This document shows, piece after piece, positions 11,716 through 23,163 of a DNA stretch of 64,000 nt. Made by a program: the position numbers and the translations under genes. A model generated the notes under the pieces. The model was not told the origin of the DNA and searched no databases. It saw only the letters and a list, made by a program, of their open reading frames with translations. Location of the stretch: assembly GCF_933775445.1 (NCBI RefSeq), contig NC_065878.1, forward strand, positions 17,495,395-17,559,394. The letters run 5' to 3'. Within the stretch, counting starts at the first letter, position 1. The number at the start of each line of letters is the position of its first letter. This DNA is from Argentina anserina (lineage: Eukaryota; Streptophyta; Magnoliopsida; Rosales; Rosaceae).

Positions 11716-14700
11716 GTATGGCTTTACACATTTCTAACTTTGTTGGTTCTACTACATGGATTATTGATTCTGGTGCGTCTGATCATATGACTTATGATAA
11801 ATCTTTTTTTTCCATATTGTCTCCTCCACCAGTACCCTATGTTACTAATGCTAATGGTGAGACATTTCCCGTATTAGGGAAAGGGTCAGTTCGTATTACT
11901 CCCACAATAGAGCTTCACAATGTACTATATGTACCTAATTTATCTCATCATTTGATATTTGTTCCCCAATTGAACACTGATGCTAAGTGCTCTGTGACAT
12001 TTTTTCCTATGTATGCGATATTTCAGGATCTTCTAACCGGGGAGCTAATTGGTCGGGGGTATTTGAGGGGTCGGTTGTTTCATCTGGATCAAACATATGC
12101 GGGGGAGAAACCAGGGACACCGTCTCGGACCGCTTTAATCTCCACTTCTGACAAGCTAAGTGAAATTTGGTTATGGCATCGTCGCTTAGGGCATCCATCT
12201 TTTAGTGTTATGAAAAAATCTATGCCTACCTTGTTTATTTGTGTGGATGAGTCTTCTTTACGTTGTGAGACATGTGTTTTAGGCAAGAGTCATCGGTCTA
12301 CTTATTCCCCTAGTACTTCTAATAAAAGTATTATTCCTTTTGAATTAATTCATTCTGATGTTTGGGGACCATCCAAAGAGTCTACTGTGTCAGGGATGCG
12401 GTATTATGTGTCTTTTATTGATGATTGCACCCGTCTTTCGTGGGTTGTTCTCCTCAAAACTAAAGATGAGGTTTTTCCAGCTTTTCAAGCCTTCTATACC
12501 ACTGTCCAAACCCAATATAATGCCACAATTAGAGTTCTTCGGTCTGATAATGGGGGGGGAATATGTGAATCATGTCTTTCAGGAGTTCTTTAACACACAC
12601 GGAATTGTTCATCAAACAATGTGTCCTTACACACCTGAGCAAAATGAGGTTTCTGAAAGAAAAAATCGTCATTTACTTGAAATGGCTCGGTGTATTCTTT
12701 TTAGTGCCCACATGCCTAAATACCTTTGGGGTGATGCTGTCATTACTTCCGCCCACCTCATTAATCGCCTTCCATCTCGTGTCCTTCAAGGGAAAATTCC
12801 CTACGAGGTGCTTGCATCTCATGTCTCATTACCCTCTTTTCATAATCTTCCTGCCCGTGTTTTCGGTTGTGTTGCTTTTGTTCATCTTCCACAACATCAG
12901 CGTTCTAAGTTGGATGCCCGGGCAGTTAAATGTGTGTTTGTTGGATACGGAGGACATCAAAAAGGGTACCGGTGCTATCATCCTTCTACTCGGAAGTACT
13001 ATGTCACTATGGATGTTACCTTTTTTGAGGACATGAGTTATTTTTCCTCTTCTGATACTGCTCTTCAGGGGGAGAATTCCTATTTTGAAGAGTTGTATCA
13101 TGGAGAGGGGGAGACAAATGAGCCAGTCGATATGGTAACAGGTTCCGTTGAGATTACCAAGGTGTCAGCCACACAGGCACCACCAGAGGTCGTCACTCAA
13201 GAGATTCAGGTACCAGAAGCTGACAACACAACTGCCCCTCATGTATCCCGTACTACTGTTTATATCCCTGACCAAAGCTCTCCTGGTACAGAAGATCACT
13301 CATCTGAGGTTAGTCATTCTATTCAGGCTAATAGTAGACAATATGTTTTGCCAAATAGGTCTACTCGAGGTCAACCCACAAAAAAATATGAACCTACCCT
13401 TCAGACTAAAGCCAAGTATCCGGTGGCCAATTTTATATCTACCAAAAGATTATCTAAGTCATATGAGTCATTCGTGAATCAAATATCTACTGTATCAGTA
13501 CCTAACAAAGTGCAGGATGCATTGGGAGATCCAAAGTGGAGGAAAGCAATGGAGGAAGAGATGGAAGCATTACAAAAGAACAATACTTGGGAGCTTGTAC
13601 CTCCACCATATGGCAAGAAGACTGTAGGATGTCGATCGGTGTTTACAGTGAAGCACAATCCATATGGGTCAGTAAGCCGGTATAAAGCACGCCTAGTAGC
13701 AAAGGGGTTCACCCAGACTTATGGCATAGACTATGATGAGACATTTGCACTTGTTGCAAAGATAAACACTATCCGAGTATTGCTCTCTATCGCTGCTAAC
13801 TTGAACTGGCCACTTAGGCAGTTTGATGTTAAGAATGCATTCCTTCATGGAGAACTAACATAGGAAGTATACATGGATCTTCCGCCTGGATATGTGGCCA
13901 CTTCTCCAAGTAACTCTCTATGCAGATTAAGAAAGTCTTTGTATGGTCCTAAACAGTCACCTCGTGCTTAGTTTGGAAGATTCTCACAATTTATGAGGAA
14001 AATTGGCTACACGCAGAGTAATTCAGACCACACATTATTTCTCAAACACCAACAAGGGAATGTAACAGCCATAATCATATATGTTGCCGATATGGTAGTT
14101 ACTGGTAATGATACTATTGAGGTGGACAGATTACAAAAGCAGCTAGCCACAGAGTTTGAGATGAAGGACCTAGGTACACTCAAGTACTTCTTGGGTATTG
14201 AGGTAGCCTGGGGAAGTGATGGTATCTATTTGTGTCAGAGGAAATACATACTTGATCTACTAACAGAGACAGGTATGTTAGATTGCACTCCAATTGATAC
14301 TCCTGTTGAGCAGAACCATCGGTTAGCAGAGTACCCAGATCAAGTGCCCACTGATAAAACTCGTTATCAGAGGCTAGTTGGACGTCTGATTTATTTGTCA
14401 CATACCAGGCCAGATGTTGCGTATGCAGTAAGTGTAGTGAGTCAGTTCATGCATAATCCCAGTGTGGATCATATGGATGCTGTTGTGAGGATTTTGAGGT
14501 ACTTGAAGTCAGCTCCAGGGAGAGGAGTAATGTTTTCTAATCGCAACAATATCCTTGAGATTTGTGGTTTCACATATGCAGACTGAGCTGGAAATATTAC
14601 CGATCGGAGATCCACATCAGGGTACTTTACCTTGGTTGGAGGCAATCTTGTTACGTGGAGGAGTAAGAAACAAAATGTGGTAGCTCGATCTAGTGCTGAA

Positions 14701-15039
14701 GCAGAATACAGAGGTATGGCTCAGGGAGTGTGTGAATTGTTATGGCTTAGAAATTTGCTACAAGATTTGGGTATTAAGCCTAAAAGTGTTATGCAGCTGT
14801 ACTGTGACAACAAGGCAGCTATTGATATTTCACATAATCCTGTTCAACATGATCGTACAAAACATGTGGAAGTTGATCGTCACTTTATAAAAGAGAAGCT
14901 AGACGCGAAGATCATTAGTTTTCCTTTTGTTCCTACAGAAGAGCAACTTGCCGATATGCTCACAAAAGGAGTGTCTAAACAGGTTTTTTATGACGCACTT
15001 AGCAAGTTGGGCATGGTTGATGTATATGCGCCAACTTAA
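11716..15039 (+). pseudogene. pol: copia pol (PR-INT-RT-RH) with frameshift, stops and active-site change
   Basis: Protease motif WIIDSGASDHMT at 11758; GAG-pre-integrase LWHRRLGHPS at about 12172; integrase core from HSDVWGP (about 12352) through [10 protein letters not shown] with LVAKGFTQ and [11 protein letters not shown]; RNase H with SSAEAEYRGMAQG and KHVEVDRHFIKEK. Lesions: eight G instead of seven at about 12552-12559 shift the frame in integrase. In-frame stops lie at 13861-13863, 13969-13971 and 14584-14586, the last two at usual Trp positions. The RT catalytic box reads YVAD instead of YVDD (GCC at 14086-14088). Several changes are single transitions. Inactive as a polymerase. Confidence 0.95.
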
Positions 15040-15046
15040 GGGGGAG

Positions 15047-15223
15047 TGTTAGTGCGACTCACTTTAGCTTTAGCATGATTAACTCCGGAAATCACAGGAG
15101 TAATTCACGGAGGAAATCAAGGAAGCATTTGTCACCAAAGGTACTTTAGTTAGCTTATATAGGCCAATTTAATGTTGTATACATTTATTAAGTGATCAAG
15201 TAATATAATCAAATTCTTCAACT
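15047..15223 (+). repeat. 3' LTR of copia element (177 bp)
   Basis: Directly follows the polypurine tract, has the same ends as the 5' LTR, and is followed by the AAAGT target duplication at 15224-15228. Confidence 0.95.
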
Positions 15224-15228
15224 AAAGT

Positions 15229-15905
15229 AAACTCAAGTCTTCAATGTCAATCATGGATCTTCAAGCTTGGAGTCTTCTATCCTTCCAAACATGCAAATTA
15301 TGTATGAAAACAACAACTACATGGCCTAAAAACAAGTCAAGTTTGTTTATCATGTTTAATTGGAAATATAGCAAACATGGATGGAACTAAGATGATTCAA
15401 TGAAATGAAACCTTTACAAAAAATTACATGATACATTTATGAATGTAACTAGGAATCCTAACTCTAGTTGATTTGCTATTACTATTACCACATAAAATTT
15501 GATGTTCCTATTCTAAGTCGAATAGACCAATGCAAACATAGGTGACTTCCTTATACACATGCCATATTTTAGTAAACATATATTAACAAAAAGAGGGGTC
15601 TTACAAAGTAATACTTTTCTCTATAAACTATAGTTTTACGCTTTTTTGTTGTTGAAGAAAACCACTTGGTTTATAAGAATGAAGGTCAAATGTCAAAATA
15701 ACTATTACATATTCCTCTGCTACTATATTCAGATAAACAAGAGGTTGTGAGCACACTTATAATGATATATAGCATAACACTACTCATTCTACATAATAAC
15801 AAGAAATTATTTCCTTTAATAATAAAACTAAAATAATATTGGTGTGCTCGAGGTGACTTGCAAACACCCAATAACCATTAACTAATAATCATAAATAAAA
15901 TAAGG
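15229..15905. other. AT-rich flank without recognisable genes
   Basis: Continues the pre-insertion sequence interrupted by the copia element. No splice-bounded open frame or RNA gene is evident. Confidence 0.5.
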
Positions 15906-16230
15906 ACAAAAAATACTAGTCACTCCTCCAATTTTTAGTAACTCGACAGTTTAGTCATTCATATTTCAATGTCAACTGATCACTCCTTATACTTTCAAAT
16001 TTTAAACAATTTTTTCATTCAGTTAAGTCTTCGTCCAATTATACCGTTAAATAGTTTTTTTCCTCTTATGTGATGTTTGCCAAGTCAACAACTTAACAAT
16101 TGGACAGAGACTTAGCATAATGACCAAATTGTTTAAAATATGAAATTATAAGGAGTGATCAATTGAAATTGAAACATGAATGACTAAATTGTTGAATTAC
16201 TAAAAATTGAAAGAGTAACCAGTATTTTGT
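15906..16230. mobile_element. Fold-back MITE with long terminal inverted repeats
   Basis: The left arm, starting ACAAAAAATACTAGTCACTC, is matched in reverse complement by the right arm, ending GAGTAACCAGTATTTTGT. Pairing extends over roughly 120-130 bases per arm, e.g. TTTAGTCATTCATATTTCAA against the complement of TTGAAACATGAATGACTAAA. The arms surround a short non-coding centre. No coding capacity, so a non-autonomous DNA element, possibly Mutator-like given the long arms; the exact target duplication is not clear. Confidence 0.8.
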
Positions 16231-17158
16231 TCATAAAATAAAACAGAGAAAAACCTAAGCCCATAGAGTCATAAGCCATAGGCCAAACTATTGACCTAGT
16301 CATGGCAACGACGAGGCAAGCCTCATCGAAGAAGAGCACTGCATGAGGATTCCTCAATTTTATTTTATTGGTCAACAATTCCTTAGTGATTATAGTTACA
16401 CCTCCATAATTGTTATCTAAACCTCTATCATCAATTTTTTCTCCGAATTTTCCATGATGGTATCAGCGGTACTCCGAGAAGATGGGGTGGGTGCCCATAA
16501 GAAATTTCTGGGTGCTCGGGGACAAAACCGATTTCTGAGTTTTTTTTTCATCTTCTTTTGCATTTTTTTAGGCATAAGGAATTTTGCGTCTTCTTCTGTT
16601 GAATTCTTTTCATGACAATTTTTTTTTCTTCAGAAATTAGGGTTCTAAACCTAGGAACTCAGGGTTAGAACTACGTACTGATAATGTATTACACAAGAAT
16701 GTAATACGAATCAAAATATGGAGAAACATCATATTTATTCATTGATAAGGAGACCTTAATATATGCATTACATTAAGTATATCGTAGAATAATGTATTAT
16801 ATATTTTTTCTTATCTAGACTAACATATACTAATTATGACAAGATGCACTGGAAGATTACGGAGAGTAATTCTTCTACAACATTAATATAATTTCACAGA
16901 CATTTTAATTGATGGATTAAATAATAGTATAGAATTTGTTTTGATTGAAAATAATAGTATAGATTAGAGATGTTTCAGAAAAAAAAAAACTTTGGCTTAA
17001 GCGAGCGAGTTTAATGGCTGAATTGGGTCAGAAAAGAATTTCAGTAGAGTTGAGCCTCTTTTGAATAAAATATAAAGATCAGGGTTTCGAGAGGTATATA
17101 AGGCGCTGTTGTGGAGTCCGTCGGCCAGAGAAAAGAAAAAGAAAATTCGACAGAGACC
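16231..17158. other. Non-coding stretch upstream of the 17-kb gene
   Basis: AT-rich and without a recognisable gene. A sequence resembling a copia primer-binding site (TGGTATCAGCGG near 16457) and inverted ATAATGTATTA/TAATACAT patches near 16680-16800 hint at old transposon debris but are too short to classify. The last 150 bases are probably promoter and 5' UTR of the next gene. Confidence 0.4.
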
Positions 17159-19097
17159 ATGGCTTCCACAACCAGGGAACGAAGGAACAAGGCCACTGGG
17201 CCAAAGTCGGTCCAAGGAAAAGACAAGTTTCGAGGTATGGTTATCTTTCTCACTGGATATTATCAACCCATGCACTTTTGTCTGCGCGCAGGGTTGTGAG
17301 TTTTGTGAATCTGATTGTAAAGGACATACAGGTAGCAAGCGAGGGGGAGCGAAGGAATTATCTGTACCTGTGGCTCTACCAGGAAGTGCGACTTCGGGTA
17401 TGTTTTCGGAGAAAATATCATCAATCTGCTTCAAAGTAAATGTTGATGCTCAAAACTTGCCAAAATTTGGAGAAATCTAATATAACTTAATAGCATGCAA
17501 AACACTTGTGATTTGCGATATATTTGCATCTTTAGATCTAAAATTATTGAACTGCTGCCTTGCAGCTATTTTATATGTGCAAATCCTGGCTATTAGTAGA
17601 GAATCCATCTTTTGTGTCCTGACATGGGTTTTTGAGTTATTACATAATGGGAGAGGACATGTACTTCTCCACTCGATCAGTCTTTTTGCTCTGCGTGTAA
17701 TGCATAACTGATGCACTTCAAGTATGTTACACTTTATGATATATGGAATTACATGATGATGTTGCAGTGCAGCTCCTCTTGTTTTTTTTTTTTTTTGGGT
17801 TAATGATGAGAATGCTTCATATAACAGCCAAAACCCAAATAGACCCATCAACTGATCACGTGGTCCAATCACAAAGAATTCAGGAGCTTATAATCACAAT
17901 TCAACTATTACGCAAGGAAAAAGTAAAAAGAAGAATCTCGCGACAAAAGGGAAGCACTGGAGAAGAAAAATCTCCAGCCATTGATCAATCAACATGGGGA
18001 CAAGGTAAGCATCGTTTCTGAGAACCAAAGTGAGGGAGCATGGGCAGCACAATTAGCTCTTGTGTTTAATCAAACACTATATTTGCTTTTATGGTACTAA
18101 TTTATGCAGCGACATTGTCACTTATGCCTTACTTTTCACTTTGTTTTCTGAAGCAGCAGTTTCTCTGCCTTCTTTGGATGGGAACTCCAAAAGTGCCTTT
18201 GAGGACAAGCCTGATTGTAAGCTTTTTATTTGGTACTTAATTTCGTAAGGTTCATGAGGAATATTAGCTGTAGGTTTCCTTTTATACGCATTCTTTGAGA
18301 AAGAAAATGAATTTATCTGGTTTGGGTGTTTCAAGAAATCAAGATGAATGTCAAAAATGGGTTCCAGAAGGAAATTTTACCAGCCCTTAATCAGCATACT
18401 TATTTTACATATTACAGTACTTTTATATGGAAGTAATGCAACTATTCCAGCCTGCATGATGCATAGTAGGATTAATATTTAGGGCAACTCCTTACCTGCA
18501 TATCCTTCTGTGGGGGATCACATTCCTTTTCCTTATTCATGCATTCTTATATTTGCAAATCTGTTGTGAGTTTTGTCTTTTGTTTACTGGTGTAGTAATA
18601 CTGGTCCACAGATCTTAATATTAGTATTTATTTATTTAATCTTCTGAAGCAGTTGATGAGCTTTCTTTAGCTGGCCTTGATCTGAGCAAGGACTCCATTG
18701 ACAATGACGCTGAGTGTAAGCCTACCTCATGTAAGCTTTTGACTTTTGTTGTTAAATATTATCTGGGGCATTATCCAATTAAACAACAATTGATTGTTTC
18801 TTATTTTGTGTAGTAGTCCGCGATGGTCCATATACAAAAGTAGGATTCCCAATTACAGGTATGGGTACATTTATTTTTAGTTGCCCGGAATTTACATTTG
18901 TTTTTTATGAATCTGGAATTTACTTCAGACCGCGCGGGGGGGGGGGGGGGGAGCACCATCTGATTGGACTTGCAGTTATGACCACCTTTAAAATGAAGTA
19001 TGGCTAAATTTTAATTCATTTCCTATGTCTTTCACCTTTTGCAGATGCTGAAAAACTCAGATCTTATCTTAAGGCATTGCCAAAAGTAAAAATATGA
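17159..19097 (+). CDS. Small modular-exon protein, unknown family (114 aa)
   Basis: Six exons with GT-AG borders give one open frame: 17159-17234, 17350-17397, 18157-18216, 18653-18715, 18814-18858 and 19045-19097. The start MASTTRERRNKATGPK is basic; KELSVPVALP follows; the middle is acidic and Ser/Asp-rich; the end is DAEKLRSYLKALPK then VKI. Every internal intron is phase 1, so internal exons can be skipped or repeated without breaking frame. The third and fourth exons share the contexts CTGAAGCAG before and GTAAGC after, as do exons at about 25.7, 47.3, 47.9 and 48.6 kb. I do not recognise the family. No signal peptide or membrane segment. The exon 2 acceptor is the least certain call. 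Confidence 0.6.
18936..18951. repeat. Poly-G tract (16 G)
   Basis: Uninterrupted run of 16 G in the last intron of the 17-kb gene, preceded by CGCGC. Confidence 0.95.
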
Positions 19098-20759
19098 TCT
19101 GATCTTGAGGAGATCTCTCGCGGCCATCGTGTTTATATTTGCTAGTGATGCTTTTGGATGTTGCCCGTCCTTATCTTGTCTTGTCTTGTTTGAGTGCTAC
19201 ATTCTGAGAATTTCAAGTGCTACATTCTGGTGTTTTATCTAATTATTGAAACAAATGCTTATCCATCAAACTCTTTTATTTTCCTATATACTATTATGGT
19301 GTTGTGTATTCAGGTATAAGATAAAGTGAAGTGCTTACATGTGTTGTGTTTTTAGTTTACTATTGTCTTGTGTTTGGTCGATCTACTTATTAAACAAGTC
19401 AGTAAGCTCTATTTTGTGATTAAAACAGCAACATCTTTTCACTCTGTTCTCACATACTCGATTAGCTTCATTATATAGTTACTGAGAATGCAACTGAAGG
19501 AGTCAGTTACATTTCGACCCTTCAAGATCATCGAAATCTTGTGGAATTGGAGTCCTTGGAATCCGGACTCCATGTAAAGAAAACGTACGTACTATTTCTT
19601 CAGATAGAGGGAAGTCCTGAACTCTGAAGGCGATCAACTTCTAGCATTGCCGCGCGGTTCTGAAGACGTGGTCTTCAGCTCTCCTAAGCTTATTGCTTGG
19701 ACCTGTTGTCCGTTGGGGATAAAACTTAACATTAAGATCAGTGAAGCTCTTAACCATGAGTCATTGAAGCTTTACAGATCGAACCAACCATCTGCATGGA
19801 AGTAACATCAATCGTGTAAATAGATGTTGGTACTTGGTATCATAGCGATGAAATTGACCAAAAATCACGACGCGGAGATTAAAGGAGCTGAAACTTCCTA
19901 CAGAATAGTATTATACCTATCGATTTGCTATTGGACATTGCCTTTCCCAGGATAATGTATGTATTTGTCAATGTATCAATTCGATAAATTTCATCCATTA
20001 CTGTAAAATGTGGGGGATACTTTCTGTAAGCGAAGGGGCTGACTAATGCCAACCAGCAGACTGATCAAAGCCTACAGTATAATATTGTATTCGATGGTAG
20101 ACGTTACATTCTTGTTTGCAGCAGTACTATTCGATGGCTGACTAATACAATTCATGATGTATTAGTCATGGTAATGTGACTGATAAACTAAAATTGAGGT
20201 TAGCTGGCTAGCTCTAATGGTTTTATTTGCAATTAAGCTAATCGTTTTCTACTGACAGTTATTAAGGGCAATTGTACCCGAGCCGGAGTTGTAGAATGCC
20301 TTTGAGCAGAATAATGATCTATGCTTCCGTATCTTAGTTTATTCGTCCAACAAGTCTTTTGAAATAATTTCAGTAGGCTTATAGGTTGGTTCCGTATCAA
20401 AGTGTTGAGACTTGATCTCGGAATTAGTTTTACGATTGAATAAGGGCAACATCCCTTATAAACCAAAAGAAATGGTGATTTTGAGCATCCAAAGAAAAAA
20501 GATCGTAATCAGAAAAATCGTAATAAAAAAGAGAAGAAAATAAATTAAAAATAGATTAAACTTAAGGGTAGTGAAATTTGCACTCCTAGTTTTGTAATGT
20601 GAGGCACTTAAGCCAATGTGTTTATATATAGATGAAGGAAAAATATGTTCATAAAGTTTTAGTATTGCTAAATGAAAATTCTGCTTCAAACCAAACTCAG
20701 ATGACAGAATGAAGCTTGATGGGTTTATACTACTCGACCCTGAGTCCACAAGACGTCCA
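19098..20759. other. Intergenic, no gene recognised
   Basis: Probably begins with the 3' UTR of the 17-kb gene. The rest is AT-rich with scattered short open frames on both strands; none has recognisable motifs or a convincing splice structure. Confidence 0.5.
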
Positions 20760-21405
20760 ACGTTCAGAAACCATATCCACGTTTAATATCCGAAAGAGTT
20801 TGGCTTGGGACAGTGCCATCTTCACAAGTCCAGGAACTCGATCTTTGATGACTCATCAAATTAATTTAACATAAAGTGTCTCACTGCCTAAATCCACATA
20901 AATTTTCAGGAGTGTTGGAACCTGAAGAGCTGCTTCAGACGACAAGCTCTGGAGCTACAGGCAATGCAGTTAACCTACTTGGGAATGAGGAAGAATTACT
21001 ATTGCCCTCGGAGTCTTTGGAACCTGAAAGAAACCGAAAATCTGAGAGCTATAGTTCTCGAAAGAGCTTAGCCTGGGATAATGCCTTCTACACTAGTCCA
21101 GGTATGAGTTAATTGTCATGTAATTGTTATACTATAGACTGTTATCCATAGTTAGAGACAATATATTTCTGGTTTGGTACATGTACGCAGGGGTTTTAGA
21201 TCCTGAGGAATTGTCTATAGTAAACAACGGATTCAAGAAATCCGAGTCACATCAGCTTCCAAGTCCACGGAGTCTAAGACTCCAATAGACAGTGAGTTCT
21301 TTGGCAAGCCTAGAGTTTGAACTTTTTGAGGACACAAGGTCATCTATGCAGAAGCCAGCCAGTCTGAAATTGAAAAGAGGAAGATGCTTGCAAAATGTCC
21401 ACTGT
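20760..21405 (+). pseudogene. Exon fragments of a SLAWD / GVLxPEEL-repeat plant protein
   Basis: Three successive blocks share a motif. About 20770-20842 ends RKSLAWDSAIFTSPG. The exon at about 20911-21102 begins GVLEPEEL and ends SRKSLAWDNAFYTSPG, with a good GT donor. The next, from about 21191, begins GVLDPEELSIVNN and, after a frameshift, continues SLEFELFEDTRSSMQK to a donor near 21405. Plant proteins of unknown function with a SLAWDxAFxTSxGVLxPEEL motif and a following LFEDIRAS-like segment are familiar to me, but I cannot give a firm name. The first block lacks a GT donor (GAAC follows SPG) and the third is frameshifted, so I call it decayed. Confidence 0.55.
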
Positions 21406-22019
21406 AAGTATATATACCATCTTTCTTGTAACCTTGTCATTTCCATATGACATATGTTGTCACTGTTGTGTGCTTTCTGTTAGCATAACCTTCTTTAGCT
21501 TTTACTCTTCATCCTCGAAGAAAACTGATGCTTCATCTCAGGTGAGGGTAAGTTCTTGTGATTATACTGTCATTATCTAGTATTTTTCTGGTGGCGGCTT
21601 TCATGAGTAAAAATGTCCGAAACAGAAGAAAGCCTCAGATTCTCAAAGGCAAAATCAAAAGAAAAAGTGACCAATTCATACAAATTTGGCCTCTTTATTG
21701 ACCAATTGAATGACAATAGTCACAAAACTCAAAATGTGACCAATAGAGTATCTATACCTATTTGATCAAATAGTACAATTTTATCCTCATCTATCTAAAC
21801 ACTTATAGAGAGAGAAAGTTGAGGAGAGAGATCACTTTGCCAGAATCTTGCCGGACTCCGAGCTCCGATCACGGGACTCCGGCCACATTGGTCATCAGTG
21901 AAATTGTACTGGTATATTTGACATATATATATAGTTTTCTCCACAAGTTCTCAAAGCTTTTGCTTACATTTCCAAGTTACTGAAGCTTTTTACTGGTTTT
22001 GGAAATAGCATTACAAATC
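21406..22019. other. Between two convergent pseudogenes
   Basis: A patch at about 21660-21920 contains two GTGACCAAT/TTGACCAATT-type repeats and a GC-rich TGCCGGACTCCGAGCTCCG segment that looks like a transposon edge or old UTR. No gene is recognised. Confidence 0.35.
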
Positions 22020-23163
22020 TCTCTTTTAGTATTGTTGGCGTTATTGATGTCATTGTTGGTGGCGCCTAAGCTTGCTGAGCTCTTGGTCTGAACTTCTAAA
22101 GTGTCCTTCACAAAAAACTTCAACCTCCACAAGGTAGATTCAGTCTACAAAACATGTATGTATGTTGGGATATACCTCTTCAGTAACTATAGGCAGAAGC
22201 TGCAGTCCCTTTTCCTCAAATTTCGCCATCAAAGTTTTGGCCATAACATGAACATCACTTCTCTCTTCATTATACTTCAGCGCATTTTTGCCATCTTTGG
22301 CCTCCATTTGATTTTTAGTTGTACTGAAATCTATTGGCTTGTCAATGACCTAGAATTTGATATATAACATTTTAAGTTCTTCATTAGCTAGACAAGATCC
22401 ATAAGATTGCCTGCATGAAATAAACTCTTTCTGGGAGACATGTCAAGCAAGGAATTGTTTACATATACACGCTCAGTAACATGAAAGATGTCTACACCGA
22501 TCGTAATACATGTTAGAAGAACACCAATAAACTTTACCTCATAGTAATCATGGTTTACATCCTTCTGTATCTACGGGTTGCATGAAGGGCCATGCCCAAT
22601 TGTGCTGTGTAATCTGATTGAAAGAAGCAAAATGTACATCAGAAAACTGACTGGGAACTCACTTAACAGTAGCAACACACACAAAATTACGGCTGAGTAG
22701 GAGGTTTTTTTATATTATAAGCTGTGCTTCCGGCATAGAATAACAAATCATTTCAACAGTGCAGAATATTATGCTTACACACATGCACAAATCTCAAATC
22801 ATGCTCATAAAACACAACAAGATGGCTAGTTAAGTTAATTACTTGGCGCAATATCGTGCCAAATTGGCGCATAAGTTCTTGCATTCTCTTTGCAGCAGCT
22901 GCCTGCCTGCCTCCCTCAATGCAGCCTCTTGCTGCTCCTTTGTCATACTCGAAACATGCTTCTCTTTATCCTTCACACCTGAGCAAGCTATGTGGTACAC
23001 AGCAGAAAGACTAAAGCTTTTTGAATACCTTATCAACCTGAATGAATATCTCATCAACGCGGTGCTTCCGTGCTTGAAAGACTCGGCTTCAGTACTATTG
23101 GCAGTGAACTCCAGAGCACCAACATGGGTAACACCTACAAATTGGTGCCTCCATTTGATCCAT
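22020..23163 (-). pseudogene. GTE1: GTE1/IMB1-type bromodomain transcription factor, decayed
   Basis: Five exon remnants on the minus strand. About 23032-23163: MDQMEAP, then GVTHVGALEFTANSTEAESF, HRVDEIFIQVDK. 22843-22978: KDKEKHVSSMTKEQQEAA, then AAAAKRMQELMRQFGTILRQ. 22548-22615: ITQHNWAWPFMQPVDTEG, then NHDYYE. 22176-22349: VIDKPIDFSTTKNQMEAKDG. About 22020-22140: LWRLKFFVKDTLEVQTKSSA. GTE1 proteins bind acetylated histones; IMB1 of Arabidopsis acts in seed germination. Lesions: an 8-bp duplication (GGAAGCAC) in the first exon, frameshifts in the second and third, an in-frame loss of about 20 residues inside the bromodomain in the fourth, and loss of most of the NET region. Splice sites are still readable. 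Confidence 0.9.

Larger units (their letters stand above)
10739..15223 (+). mobile_element. Ty1/copia LTR retrotransposon, gag-less, defective
   Basis: LTRs of 177 bp at 10739-10915 and 15047-15223 differ at only three positions (about 1.7 percent), so insertion was fairly recent. The 5-bp target duplication AAAGT lies at 10734-10738 and 15224-15228. The primer-binding site TGGTATCAGAG at 10916-10926 matches the initiator-Met tRNA 3' end, and the polypurine tract AAGGGGGAG lies at 15038-15046. The domain order protease, integrase, reverse transcriptase, RNase H makes it copia-type. There is no capsid region; a GC-rich leader fills that place. The element cannot be autonomous. Confidence 0.97.

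Noticed and set aside
16450..16480. TGGTATCAGCGG, resembling a copia primer-binding site
   Set aside because: No LTR pair, no polypurine tract and no gag/pol sequence around it.
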